Origin: Costus lasius
Taxonomy: Eukaryota; Streptophyta; Magnoliopsida; Zingiberales; Costaceae
DNA length: 64,000 nucleotides
Assembly: GCA_027563935.2 (NCBI GenBank)
Contig: CM050450.1
Coordinates: forward strand, 34,087,439-34,151,438
Direction: 5' to 3'
The notes under the pieces were generated by a model that was not told the origin of the DNA, did not search any database, and saw nothing but the letters and a program-made list of their open reading frames with translations. Numbering within the stretch: the stretch's first letter is position 1; every line of letters begins with the position of its first letter. Made by a program: the position numbers and the translations under genes. Positions 52,663 through 64,000 of the stretch are shown here, one piece after another.

Positions 52663-52869
52663 ATGGCATCTCCTGATCTAAGATTGAAACTTTATAAAAA
52701 CAAACTGGATGGGACAAATTGGACAAAGTGGTTCAAGATTTTGTCCAAGATACTAGAACAAGAGAATAAGGTGCATCTTCTTGAAAGACCACCATCCCAG
52801 CCTAGTGTGTATTTCACTACTGAGTGGGAGTGGAATGTCTATCTTGAACATTGTGAAGATAATGAATAG
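52663..52869 (+). pseudogene. gag: Cop-2 gag, N-terminal remnant
   Basis: An ATG opens 68 codons ending at UAG 52867-52869. The start resembles copia gag (LYKNKLDGTNWTKWF, and near the end EWNVYLEHC). Beyond the stop, related sequence can be followed only in short pieces to about 53000. No zinc knuckle is seen. The ATG lies 160 nt behind the third leader stem-loop, as in Cop-1. Confidence 0.75.
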
Positions 52870-53639
52870 TACACTGCTCTTGTCTTAGAGTGCATGACCC
52901 TAGAGGTCAAGGTTGAGTGTGATGAGATGGGGATTTATGATCTTATCATATAACTCAAAGGTCTGTTCACACCATGCTCTATAGACAAAGATCAGGAGAG
53001 TTCTGTTGGATCTTCAGACTGTATGCCTAAATCTGAGAATGACCATGGTTCTGTATCTTCGAAGCTAATACTTCAGAAGACTGGGAATGCATGGATATTT
53101 CGAAGAGGATTAATGGCCAAGAAGAGATGGCAAAGAAGAAGGGATGTGATCCATCCGCTTCAGGTATTGTGTTACCGAGGTCTTTATGTCTACTTCTTAT
53201 TCATGGGTACTAGGTACCGCATGTGAGGCTCACATATGTTTTACATGTGCAGGAGCTCAAAAGAAGTAGGACCATGAGGCTTGGTGGGATCGACTCTCGG
53301 GTCAGGGATGGAGCATTAGATGCTGCTGTTGATATCATCTCACTGCCTTGAAGACTTTATCTAGAACTTTATGTATTAGTTTATGTATTAGAACATCATT
53401 CCTTTTGGAAAGGATTTCAGTTTGAAATAATAAATGATATTTTATTTAAATAGATGTTCTATTGAAGTGATACAGTTTATGGTTCTATATGTAACACAAG
53501 ATTAGATCCAATGATTCAATAAACACCCTCTTATAGCATTGTCTCTTGAACCATAGAACAATGGTCACATCCAAAGGTCCATGGACTATTGATATCATTA
53601 TCCTTTCAGGATTATGATACATGTGAGCCTAGTTCAAAG

Positions 53640-53945
53640 GAACAATGTGACAGATGCTGCCTTCACCGTAAAGGGTGGAAGGAGTAGTGGCTTGTTGGAT
53701 CTATTACATAGCAATGTAAGTGGATCCATGTAAACAAGCACTAAGAGGAGTTATATACTTCATTAGGTGTGGGTATGCCTTACACAACCCAAGAACTTTG
53801 GAGAAATCCAAGAAGTTCAAAATGAAGTACAGAATCAAATTGGAGGATCTGTTAAAGCACTTTGATTGGATCAAGGTGATTAGTGGAGAATTTGATGACT
53901 GTCCAAAGAAGTGTAGAGTTATCTCACAGCTTACTTAGTACACCA
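53640..53945 (+). pseudogene. pol: Cop-2 integrase remnant
   Basis: With several stops it reads SSGLLDLLHSNV, then a run akin to EVQNEVQNQ, and an SDRGGEY-like site now lost. Compared with Cop-1 pol residues 200-300 it is shortened by deletions. No catalytic triad remains. Confidence 0.7.
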
Positions 53946-54199
53946 CTGTGTGGTGAATTTCAAATAAAGAAAAAGGAACACATTGGATGTGGTTCCATCT
54001 TTGAATAGTCATGCAAATATACTACTATTATGTCATGCAAACAGATGCACTGCCACTCCATAAGAAAGTGTCTGAATTAGCTTTTGAGTTGCGAACTGCA
54101 AATATCCCATTTCTTCAATGGAATTGGGAATGTAATGTGCAGTGATTCAAAAGTATGTGTTTGTGGTGCACTGTAGAGTGCTAATTCTATCCCAAAGAG

Positions 54200-55300
54200 A
54201 ACAAAATATTTGTTCCTCAAACTGCTGTCTCTCTTGAGAAAGTATTTCTTTTAAAAGAAGCTAGTGGGAGTAGATTTGATTGGAACAAGGTCCAGAATCA
54301 ACCACAATATAATTAGACACAGATGGAGAGCAAAATCTCACATACAGGTTGAAAGTCAACCTGAGGTTCAAGTAACACAGGAACCACATAAGTCTGGATC
54401 GATTCGATATGCTGGGTATGACGAATTTTTCATCAAGGATGAACCTAAGACTTATGAGGAAATGGAAGCAGTCGGTGGACCAGATTCCAAGAAATGGCTA
54501 AGGGCCATGAGAACCATAATGGACTCCATGTCTGCTAATCAAGTCTGGGACTTGGATGAGCTGCCAAAGGGGTAATTCCCACAGGCTGTAAATAAATCTT
54601 CTAGGAAGATAGACATGGAAGGTAACATTGTTACCTTGAAAGGCAAGCTAGTGAACAGAAATTTCAGGCAAATCCACTGGGTGGATAATGATGAAATTTT
54701 TTACCAATAGCTGAGTTTTAAGTCCATTAGGAATCTGCATGTTATAATTGCATGATCAGTTATGGCGTGTTGTTATGAAAACTGCCTTTCTTGCATGGAC
54801 GTCTGAAAAGATATCTATAAGAAAATAGCCAGAAGGTTTTCATATCAAGGCCATAAAGATATGCATGGTGTTATGCAAGCATGTTTAAAAGAGCCTATGT
54901 TTACAAGAACATCAGTGGGAGCACCTTAATAGTATTTCTTGTTCTAGAAGATTGATGATATTCTCCTCACATGGAATGACATCTCAGCTCTTCACATGGT
55001 GAAGAAAAGGCTTGAGATGTATTTCGAGAAGAATGATCTAGGGAATGATGCCTACATCCTAGGCATGAGGATCTATAGATAGAGATCCAAGAAAGTCATT
55101 GCCCTTTAGTCAATCTATGTTCATCCAAGAGTTTCTGGAAAGGTTTATATTGGATGATTCCAAATATTGATACCTTCCAGAGAGATATGGTCTGACTCTC
55201 ATGAGGATGTTGTGTCCTATGACACAACTAGAGAGTAATAACATGGGTCTAAAATCTTGATACATGGTGTATAGGATGGATCATGTTTTGAGTAATATAC
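54200..55300 (+). pseudogene. pol: Cop-2 reverse transcriptase remnant
   Basis: The clearest open part (54264-54575) ends WLRAMRTIMDSMSANQVWDL, the usual start of copia RT. Later come a KIDMEGNIVTLKGK segment, a degraded DDILLTWND site near 54955, and KRLEMYFEKNDLGNDAYILG near 55010. Deletions and stops are frequent. Confidence 0.75.
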
Positions 55301-55379
55301 ACAAGACCATTTGTGGCAAATGCTTGGAGCATAGCCAGTAAGTTTCAATCAGATCCTAGTGTTTGACACTTGATAGCTG

Positions 55380-55900
55380 TGAAAGCAATCCTTATATATA
55401 CTTGGGAAGTATAAAGGATTGAAGTCTAGTCTATGATAGATAGGAAGAATTTTGTGTACAAGGATACACTGATACTTCGTTCCAGTCTTATGACCACAGC
55501 CAGGATTTGCGCTTTGCCTTGTTGTGGTGTTGTGTGCTGAAAGAGCATTATGCAAACCATGGTGGCAAAATTCTACAAATAAGGCTGAGTACATTGCAGC
55601 TTCTTATGGCAGCCAAGGAAGCAGCTTCATTCATTTGAACTTGATTTAATTCCTGGTGCTTGATGGTCCAGTATAGTTCTTACTGGGCCATAGCATAAGT
55701 GAAGGAACTTAGTGCTCAAGTATGTACTTCAGCATATCATCTGATCTTAGAGATCATGGATGAGGATGATGATCAAATTTGTTAGAAAAAACACAGATAG
55801 CAATCTGGAAAAACCCACTGACATAGCCTCTAGCGCAGCGGAAGTTAAATGGGTCATACTAGAGACATTGGAACTGACTAAACATCAGTTGCCCTTAGTC
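55380..55900 (+). pseudogene. pol: Cop-2 RNase H remnant
   Basis: Fragments include a degenerate SIEGYTD equivalent near 55440 and NKAEYIAAS near 55580, in different frames. The end leads to a polypurine tract. Confidence 0.65.
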
Positions 55901-55902
55901 TT

Positions 55903-55918
55903 AGTGCAAGTGGGAGAT
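55903..55918 (+). other. Polypurine tract of Cop-2
   Basis: AGTGCAAGTGGGAGAT directly precedes the 3' LTR and is identical to that of Cop-1. Confidence 0.9.
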
Positions 55919-58113
55919 TGTTGGTGTATATGCCCTGGAGACCAATGTATGGACATGGTTAAGCATTATTTGAATGTACTTTGATAGAATTATTAGAGGC
56001 ATGGTCGTTATTATGCAGACTTCTCTGCCTGCGTTGATGTATTGAGTTGCACATATAATGTCCCAGGGTTTTGGATTGGATCCATTCTCATAAGCTATCC
56101 CCAGACAAGGTACCATAGCAGATATGGGACAACTTTGGTAAATGTGAGACTGGTGTATGGGCTGGTTAGGTGCGGGGCACAGTAACGCAGACATACAGGT
56201 GCATTGGATGCACTGGAGTGATCCACCGTGAGGATTGACTTGTCTAGTCAACAAGTCAATCTCACATGCAAGAGGTTTGCATTGATCCTTAGACTTGAGG
56301 TATTCATGTCTAGATTTGATGATGGATATGTTTTGATACAGTCTTACGTCTCTCCGTAATTGGGGGACCAAAACGACTGTCATTGGGCATGTCATAAGTC
56401 ACGTAGAGACATGGATGACCAATAGTAGGATTTGCCCTTTCCTTATTGGAAGCATGATATCCACTCGGGGGCGCCCCACCTTATTGGTGCATGGCAGAAA
56501 TGTGTGGCCACACTTGTTGAGTCATGACCAATGCATTGGATTGATAAACTTGAGACTAATCCAATGGCAGGATATCAGTTTAGGCAAAGGGATCTATAAT
56601 GCAATGGGAATCCTCGTTGCTTGTTAGGAGTTGTTGCCATAATGACTTAAGTCCTATGACATGGGTAGTAGTGATGTGTTGCTAGATACCCCTCACTACT
56701 TATGATGTTTACATCATTGCCATCGTCATATGGATCCTACGGGGTCACACGCAATAGACTCTTGACGTTGCTTTAATCAGAAGCCTTAGGATCAAGTTAT
56801 TGAATAACTTGGATCCATTTGGAATATTTCATCAGCGCCAATGGGCCTGATGAGTTGGAAGAAAGTTATTGGAGCCAAACTTCAATTTTGGCAGGTTGAC
56901 CCGAAATTGACCTTAATTGGTCACATTTGGATTAGGGTTGCATTGGATTAGATCTAATGGCTTAATCAACCCATGCAATGAAGTTTGGGCTAACTCATTA
57001 TCCAATGAGGCCCAATAATAAGTTGTCATGAAGAGATTAGAGGCTAAAAGGGCATAATGGGGAGAAATCTCACCCCATTGGCGCCTAGGGGCATAATGGG
57101 GTGAGGGAGGCGCCTTTGCTTCATTATGGAAGTAAAGGGCGCCTAGCCCTTCTTCCTAGGATGGAATGCATGCCTTTAAGGCATCTCTTGGGCTGATATG
57201 GCTATAGGGAAAATAAGGATAGGTTGAATGAGGTTTATGGAAAAGTCTTGGAGACTTTCCTTGCCACAAACCCCCTTCATCCTAGCTGCCCACTTGGCAT
57301 GATCTTGGCCCTCCCTAAACCGCCTCTTGACCTTATAAATAAGACCCTAGCCGCCCCCTCTAAAATGTTAACTCCTTGGAGGCATGAAGACACATAGAGA
57401 GATGTGAGCAAGGGCAAAGGGTGACAACTTGAAGGTGGCGCAACCCTTCTTCCTCCTTGAAGCTGCAAGCCTTCTTCTCCTTCTTCACCTCTTGACGTAA
57501 CTTGGAGAAGGGCTTGGTGGCGACATCTCTTGGAGAGAATTGGAAGCTTAGGGTGGCGACAACTTGAGAGCTTGGAGCTCTCCTTCTTCATCAAGGAGCA
57601 CAATCTCCTTCTTCCTTGGAACCGCAAGTTCTTCTTCTTCTCCCTCTCTTCTTGGCGTAAGGACTCTTAGTGCTTGGTGGCATCTCCTTGCCACAAGTCC
57701 TCTTCGTTCCTTGGCCATAGGCGCACCTTGCTTGAAGGTGGCGCATGCAAAGAAGAAGAAGGAAGTACTTGGCGCATCATCCTCTTCCTCATCTCTTCTT
57801 GGCGCTTCTACCTTGGAGGTGGCGCAAGATTTGAAGAGAGTGATAAGGCTTGATTCTCTTCCCGAGGCTAGCACCAAGCGTGGAAGGGAGCAACGATCAG
57901 GGAGTCGATGCGTGGATACTTGTAGAGGGCGAACACTTGGGCACCTTCAACATGGCTTCGGCAACTAGACAAGCAAAAGAGGTACATCTCTAACACATCC
58001 TTGTGTCTTCTCTCTCGCATGGATCCTTGGGACCGGAATATGTTTTGGGTGTAATGCTTCCGCTGCGTCCTGGGACTGCAAAATTTTAAAATTACACCCG
58101 GTATTCCCTAACA
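55919..58113 (+). repeat. Cop-2 3' LTR
   Basis: It is 2195 bp, with features at +6941 from the 5' copy (inverted repeat 56228-56265, stem-loop 56702-56717). Only one difference from the 5' LTR falls in the first 1.2 kb and 19 in the rest. Confidence 0.96.
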
Positions 58114-58560
58114 AATTGAACAGCAGTACTTTGTCTCCCTCATGAAATTCCTTCTTTGCTATGCACTTGTCATGCCAAAACTTGGTGCGTGCTTTGTAGC
58201 TCTTGGCATTCTTGGTTGAGGTTGTCGAGGTAAGTTCCAATGAGTCCACGTCTCTTCCAGGCGGCTCAATATCCCACGTGGCTTTCTCCACAATGTCCAC
58301 CCTGCAGCATGTACCTGCAAGAGAAGGTTTTTTCAAAGCATGAGTAAGATCAAATTGAATGGCATTGCCACAGATGTTCAAGGTCAGTTTCCCATTCTTG
58401 ACATCCATGACAACACCAGCAGTGGCAAGAAAAGGTCTCCCCAAAATGATCAGGAGCCTATCATCCTCATCAATTTCCAAAACAATAAACTCGGTAGGAA
58501 TAAAGTAATCCCCTACTTTAACAGGTACGTCCTCAAGAATACCAACTGGTAATGCACAGA
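58114..58560 (-). pseudogene. pol: Ath-1b protease end fused to integrase C-terminus
   Basis: In sense it starts with the end of protease (ILGRPFLATAGVVMDVKNGK), continues to SLELTS, and switches near 58205-58235 to NAKSYKARTKFWHDK and EGDKVLLFN, the integrase C-terminal region. Everything from RT to the integrase core is deleted at this join. A one-base loss near 58548 also shifts the frame relative to gag-protease. Cop-2 follows at 58113. Confidence 0.88.
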
Positions 58561-60638
58561 TCAGTCTGCAAGCTGTATAGAAATGTTAGTTGGATGCAAA
58601 TCCCCTAAATCTAGCCTTTTACAAAGTGATAGTGGCATGAGGCTGACACTTGCTCCTAAGTCGCATAGAGCCCTCTGAAAATACATCTCCCCAATCTGGC
58701 AAGGTATGGAAAAACTGCCGGGGTCTTTAAGCTTTTGAGGTAGCTTGTTCTGAATGATGGCGCTGCACTCCTTGGTAAGTGCAACAGTCCCTTGATCTTC
58801 TAGCTTCCTCTTGTTTGATAAAATGTCTTTCAGAAATTTTGCATAAGTCGGCATCTGCGAAAGAGCATTGACAAAAGGGATGTTAATATAAAGTTTCTTT
58901 AAAACCTCTAAAAACTTACTAAACTGCTTGTCCAATTTAGCCTTGACAAGCCTCTGTGGAAAGGGAATCGGTGGCTTATATGCAGGCGGTCCCACATATG
59001 GCCGCTCCTCTTCAGCTGGTTCAGATGCCACCGGTGTCACATCAGTATGCGGTTCCACAGGTTCTGGTATTGACTCTTCTATTTTGTCATCTGTCGGCAT
59101 CTTTGGGTCTTCTAATTGTTTGCCGCTCCGAGTGGAGATTGCATTGCACTGCTCCCTCGGGTTTACCTCAGGTTGGGATGGTAACTTCCCTGGTGCTCTG
59201 GAAGATGAGCTAGCTTGCTGGGCTAGCTGGCTCTCTAGCATCTTATTATGTGTCTCCAGGGAGTCCATCCTGGTCATCATCATCTTCATCTTGTCTGTAA
59301 GTCCTTCAAGTTGCTTGCCCAGATTTGAATCATTGTTGGGCCTTGGCTGTTGTGGTTGTGGCGGCATTGCATTGTAGTTCCTAGCCTGAAATCCTGGTGG
59401 TCTGAAATTTCTTTGTTGGGGCTGCCTAAAGTTTCCTTGTGGGGGTTGTGTTTGCTGTGGTGGTACAACACCGGGTTGTGTTGGCTGAGTTGTCCGGTAA
59501 GAGAAATTTGCATGGTTGCGCCATCCTGGATTGTAGTAGTTGGAATAAGGGTTGTTGTTCTGGTTGAAATTTCCAACTATATTCAACTGCTCAGGATGAG
59601 CCACAGTCATCTGTCTGTCTCCCACCTGGCAATCTGCTCCTACATGACCTACAACTCCATAGACCTCACAAGAAATAGCATTAATATCCATAGCATTACT
59701 AGACCAAGAATCAAGCTTTCTAGTCAAATTATCCACCTTAGCCGTAAGTGCAGTAAGAGAGTCTAGGTCATACTTACCTGATTTCTTGGTAGAAGTACCT
59801 CTCTCAGATGTCCATTGGTGATGGTTAATCGCCATGTCCTCGAGAAGGTGCATTGCATCCTCAACTCTCCTATTCATCAAAGCGCCTCCTGCTGCAGCGT
59901 CCACTGTAAGCCTTGTGTTGTAATCCAAACCGCTGTAGAACGTTTGGATTAAAACCCAAGTCTCAACTCCATGATGTGGACACATCCTTTGGAGCTCCTT
60001 AAACCTCTCCCAAGCTTCATATAGAGACTCCCCATCCTTTTGCATGAAGCTCGTTATCTGATTTCACAATTGGATTATTTTTGATGGAGGGAAGTACTTG
60101 GAGAGAAAGGCTTGAGAAAGCTCTGTCTATGTTCTTATCGAAGCAGCAGGTAGTGTGTGCAGCCAAGCTCTCGCCCTATCCCTCAGAGAGAAGGGAAATA
60201 GTCGCAACCTGATAGCATCAGCAGACACTCCATTAATTTTCAACATATCGCAATATTCCAAAAAAATAGAAAGGTGCATGTTGGGGTCCTCAAGAGGAGA
60301 ACCACCAAACTGATTCTGTTGCACCATAGAAAGAAGAGCAGGTTTATTTCAAAATTGTTGGCCTCAACGGCGGGCCTAGCAATTCCTGATTGAAAACCAT
60401 AAGTGTAGGGAGAAGAATAATCCTTCAATGTCCTATTGTTGTTATAGTTGTTGCCCATTGGTTGTTGTGCTCGTTCATTGTTCACTTCAATCTGAATGTG
60501 TTCCATCTGACTTTCTCCTCCAGGATGGTTCATGATTTCTTTCTTCAGAATTTGATTTTGTTTTCTTCTCAACCTGAAGGTGCGCTCGATCTCAGGGTCA
60601 ATATCAATGAGCGCTTCTGCCCTAGAACTTCTTTGCAT
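58561..60638 (-). pseudogene. gag: Ath-1b gag and protease
   Basis: The likely start is the ATG at 60636-60638 (MQRSSRAEALIDID). The capsid region keeps QNQFGGSPLEDP, DRARAWL and ESLYEAWERFKELQ. It is broken by a one-base loss near 60345, a UAG near 60133 and a UGA near 60063. A knuckle follows whose second Cys is Tyr (CEVYGVVGH, then C). A Q/N/P-rich stretch and a coiled coil lead to the PPIPFPQRL linker and protease motif DLGASVSLMP near 58650. UGA at 58561-58563 ends the frame. The open part from 60045 is 494 codons. Confidence 0.9.
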
Positions 60639-60799
60639 AAAATAGTCAGTCAAAATTATAAAGTTCTAAGACAGCAAGTAAGCAAAGAGAATAAGTAAAT
60701 AGTAGTACAATAAAGAAAAACTAACTTAAAGCCTAGTCTACCAATTCTCAAAAATATACTAATATCAAACGTTGCTCCCCGGCAACGGCGCCAAAAACT
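60639..60799 (-). other. Primer-binding site and leader of Ath-1b
   Basis: TGGCGCCGTTGCCGGGGA (sense, 60776-60793) is the exact tRNA-Asp site, 6 bp after the LTR. The leader before gag is short, about 140 nt. Confidence 0.93.
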
Positions 60800-62296
60800 T
60801 GACACGACCGCAAGTGCACGGATATGTCGCAGTAATACAAAAGATGTCGAATCCCACAGGGAGCAAGGTTGAGTACTAGAAAGTCCGAGTCCTAATAGCT
60901 AGGCGAATCGAAACGTGGGTTTGAGAACAGAAATCGTAAATAAGCAATCACAAATACGTCGGTAGAGAATCGACTTAAGAGAGAATTCAGGGCTACGGCT
61001 TCCACCACAATGATAATCTTAACCGCACAAGAAAGATATTAGTTAATTGGTTTATTATTTTTGCAAAAGGAGTCTAACCCTAGGGTACAAGGTGCCCTCT
61101 CTCGAGTGAAACACCCCGGTGTTCGTCTTAGACCGACCTCCTACTCTCACGGTGGGTCGTTCTAAGGTGAACCCAATGAGTTCTATGGCAGACTATGAAA
61201 TCCTCGAGCGAGGACCAAGCACTCTCGTATCGAGGTCTCGCAAGTTTTACTCGGAGGTTCGACCCTTACGATCCTTCTCTCGATATGAATTGTAACGGCT
61301 AACATGTGAAAATATTCGGCCAAAATAAAATCACGAAATAAGTACATCGAAGTAAAATATGCTCACAAGTTTATACCAAATAACGAAAATAGATACAAAG
61401 TTTGTAGTTAAAATAATCAAAGGGTTTCCACCAAGCCCCGAAATAGGGTTTATGCTACAATTGTCATTGAAACACTCAAAATCTCTCTTTTAATGATAAG
61501 AAAAGTATAAGAAAACGAAGCTAAGGGGAAGGAGACGATGAACCGAAGGAATCATGAAGAAATCGTGATGATCGTGTGTCTCAATCGCCGAAAATCTCCA
61601 AAAATCGCCTCTGTCGCCGTGTTCTTCCGCCCGCCTCCGTTCTTTGCGTGAATACTCAATGATTAGGTCATAAAAATTAGGGCTTTTATGTCCTCTGCGT
61701 TCGCCTCTGAAAGAGCTTTCCATAGACACCTTACTTGCCTAATTTGGCCTCCGAACGGGTGAGAAATCGAGGGAAAACCGAGTGTGGGTTGGGTCACTCG
61801 CGAGCCAGGTTTAGAATCGCGGTGAACCCCGCCGGGTTCACCTGGCTGTGATGTCTTCTGAGAGTTCGGCTGAAAGAAGCGCGGTGAACCCCGCCGGGTT
61901 CACCTGGCCGTGATGTCTTCTGGACAGATTTTGGCCAAATGGAATTCTGGTGAACCCTGCTGGGGTTCACCCGGCCGTGATGCTCTCTGTGAGTTTCGCA
62001 GGCTGGCGACTGGGATGGTGAACCCCCACCTGACCGTGATTGTCAGGCAAAACTCCAAATGACTCCAAATTTGACGGGCTGCTTCGTTTTCGCATAAGAA
62101 ATCGTCCTGTGGCTTCAGAATCTTCAAAATATGTCGAAAAAAGGGTGTTTTTATCTAAAATTCCATAAAAGTGCCAAAAAGTGAAGATTCCGAAGATATG
62201 AAGGAAATAAGCCCGTAATGAGTATAAAAATGCTGAAATAAGCCTAGATTTGACATGAAATAACTATGAAAATCACTACCAAAATGCAATGCATCA
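60800..62296 (-). repeat. Ath-1b 5' LTR
   Basis: It is 1497 bp. It has the same features as the 3' LTR, with the palindrome array at about 61818-62030 and stem-loops at about 61085-61300. It lacks 8 bp of one palindrome at 62017-62030. Confidence 0.95.
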
Positions 62297-62741
62297 ATAG
62301 TCATAGATCCACCTTAGACAACATCTTCCTGCTGGCTAGAGGAACTATTTCCTAGAAAAGTACTAAGTAGATACTAATAGCTCATTCCACTATGGTAGTT
62401 GAGTTTATAGCATGTTATGAGGCATCCAATCAAGGAATATGGTTGTGAAATTTTGTCATGGGCTCCAAATTTTGGATAATATTGAAAGATCAATAAAGTT
62501 ATATCGTGGTAATAAATTAGTAGTGTATTATTCCAACAACAACAGAAGTTCATCAAACTCTAAGCATATTGACATTAAGCTCCTTATTAAAGAAAATGTT
62601 CATAGTGGTTTAATTTATATAAAACATATTGACACAAACTCCATGATTGCGAATTGGCTATCTAAAAGTTTACCAACCAAGGTCTTTCATGAGCATATTG
62701 CTCATATAGGTTTTGTATCATTTTATGATATGTTGGTTTAG
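62297..62741 (+). pseudogene. Copia RNase H remnant Cop-4, right part
   Basis: It resumes after ATAGT: RST, then FLLARGTIS with two stops in place of conserved Trp and Gln, then AHSTMVVEFIACYEASNQGIW. After a frame change, SKHIDIKLLIKENV and SKSLPTKVFHEH end at UAG 62739. The 62439-62741 stretch is open. It is the RNase H end of an old copia from a lineage other than Cop-1 and Cop-2, judging by the HEH tail. Confidence 0.78.
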
Positions 62742-63236
<495 letters not shown>

Positions 63237-63439
63237 TTATACTCTACTTGCACTAATAGCTTAGTAGTTTAGTTGAACCACTTGATTCTATGTGTTATGG
63301 GTTGTTCACGTGTTTAGTTTTATTTTTAATTTCTATTTATTTAATTGATTTTTAATATTTATAAATTCATAGAAAATCAAAGAAAAATCCTAAAAATTTC
63401 TTTTAAAAAATCTAAAATATTACTTGTACATTTCTAAAA

Positions 63440-63900
63440 ATAGTTTTGGATATAAAATCTAAAATTTGAGGCATTATAGGATGATATTCCTTTAGCACAA
63501 GTTTGATTTTATAGACATATGTGCAAGTAATAGAGTTTCAATTATGTGGCAATTGATTTTATCCTCTTAGATCATTTTTACAGTTTGGGCATATTCTCAT
63601 CATGGGAGAATATTTGCCAAGGAAGGTACTTCCAAAACTTGCTAAAATGTAAAATCTTCTTTTCAATTTTTTAAAATATTTTCAGACATGAAATCCAAAA
63701 TTTGGGGCATTATAGGATGATATTCCTTCATTGCTGATGTTTGATGTTTCAACAAGGATTCTGCACCATATAGCATTTATCAATATTTATACTTGTATTA
63801 ATGAGAGATTCTCAATTGTGTGACACTTTATTTTAGCCTCTTAGATAATTTTTGCACCTTGAGCATATTCTCATTATGGGGGAATATTAGCCAAGGAAGC
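63440..63900. repeat. 236-bp degenerate direct duplication
   Basis: GCATTATAGGATGATATTCC at 63471 recurs at 63707. The blocks around TTTGGGCATATTCTCATCAT and TTGAGCATATTCTCATTAT also recur about 240 bp apart. AT-rich and non-coding, possibly part of an old LTR. Confidence 0.8.
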
Positions 63901-64000
63901 CCCATGGTTATGCTCATTCATAAATTCACCTATTATGTCAGAAAGAACATGTATTCCTAGGATATTTTTAGCAGTATAAGTCTACTAGACTAAATCTTGT

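Larger units (their letters stand above)
48978..58113 (+). mobile_element. Ty1/copia element Cop-2 with decayed interior
   Basis: AATTG flanks both sides (48973-48977 and 58114-58118). LTRs are both 2195 bp with TG...CA ends and 20 differences by eye. The 4.7-kb interior has primer site, leader, gag start, scattered pol fragments and polypurine tract, but no usable reading frame. It is inserted in the integrase end of Ath-1b. Confidence 0.96.
43470..62296 (-). mobile_element. Athila family-1 element Ath-1b, internally deleted, hosts Cop-2
   Basis: ATAGT at 43465-43469 and 62297-62301 is the target duplication. In sense order: 5' LTR (60800-62296), primer site, gag, protease, a fused integrase end, Cop-2, rest of the integrase end, post-pol hairpin, palindrome array, Athila 3' ORF, 3' tail and 3' LTR (43470-44974). 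RT, RNase H and most of integrase are missing. Without Cop-2 it is about 9.7 kb. Confidence 0.96.

Overview
This window is plant repeat DNA, most likely pericentromeric or other heterochromatic sequence of a flowering plant. I see no host gene, rRNA, tRNA or CRISPR array. Nearly every base can be assigned to LTR retrotransposons nested inside one another. The Ty3 elements are of the Athila type: the primer-binding site matches the 3' end of tRNA-Asp, the reverse transcriptase (RT) has FMDD, and one copy keeps an Athila-type 3' ORF. The Ty1/copia elements have a tRNA-iMet primer-binding site and a YVDD RT. The host species cannot be named from this sequence.

Layout. Positions 1-4597 hold the 3' end of an Athila family-1 copy on + (Ath-1a): a 3' untranslated tail, a full LTR, a primer-binding site, about 0.9 kb of unrelated GC-rich DNA, a triplicated TATA unit and a 5'-truncated LTR. 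It abuts, and probably sits inside, an old copia (Cop-3, 4598-6628). Positions 6771-43278 are dominated by Athila family-2 copy A (Ath-2A, +), inserted into an older palindrome-bearing LTR. Its leader carries a second family-2 copy, Ath-2B (9261-27805, +). The young copia Cop-1 (9427-18616, -, target duplication TTTTC) lies inside the 5' LTR of Ath-2B. The RNase H of Ath-2A is split by a non-autonomous Athila, Ath-3 (30514-38662, +, target duplication GGTGT/GGGGT). An old copia RNase H (Cop-4) is split by Athila family-1 copy Ath-1b (43470-62296, -, target duplication ATAGT), which in turn carries the copia Cop-2 (48978-58113, +, target duplication AATTG). The right edge is the end of Cop-4, a microsatellite and AT-rich DNA with a 236-bp direct duplication.

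Coding state. Only the Cop-1 gag, most of the Cop-1 pol and the Ath-3 ORF are long and open. The other frames are broken by stops, most of them C-to-T or G-to-A changes, and by small indels. Ath-2A and Ath-2B share inactivating lesions. Ath-1b has lost RT, RNase H and most of integrase but keeps gag, protease and the Athila 3' ORF. Cop-2 has a collapsed interior between nearly identical LTRs.

The most interesting layer is non-coding. (i) Athila LTRs of all three families carry a run of stem-loops capped by GNRA-type loops (GAGA in family 1, GAAA in families 2 and 3), with compensatory stem changes between copies. (ii) The same LTRs carry arrays of family-specific palindromes with a 62-73 bp period. 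A second array lies behind pol, upstream of the 3' ORF in Ath-1b. (iii) Copia leaders carry three stem-loops with conserved spacing but different stem sequences, and copia LTRs carry two further covarying stem-loops. (iv) Athila 3' regions carry three conserved hairpins. These were read by eye and are candidates for cis-acting RNA or DNA elements.
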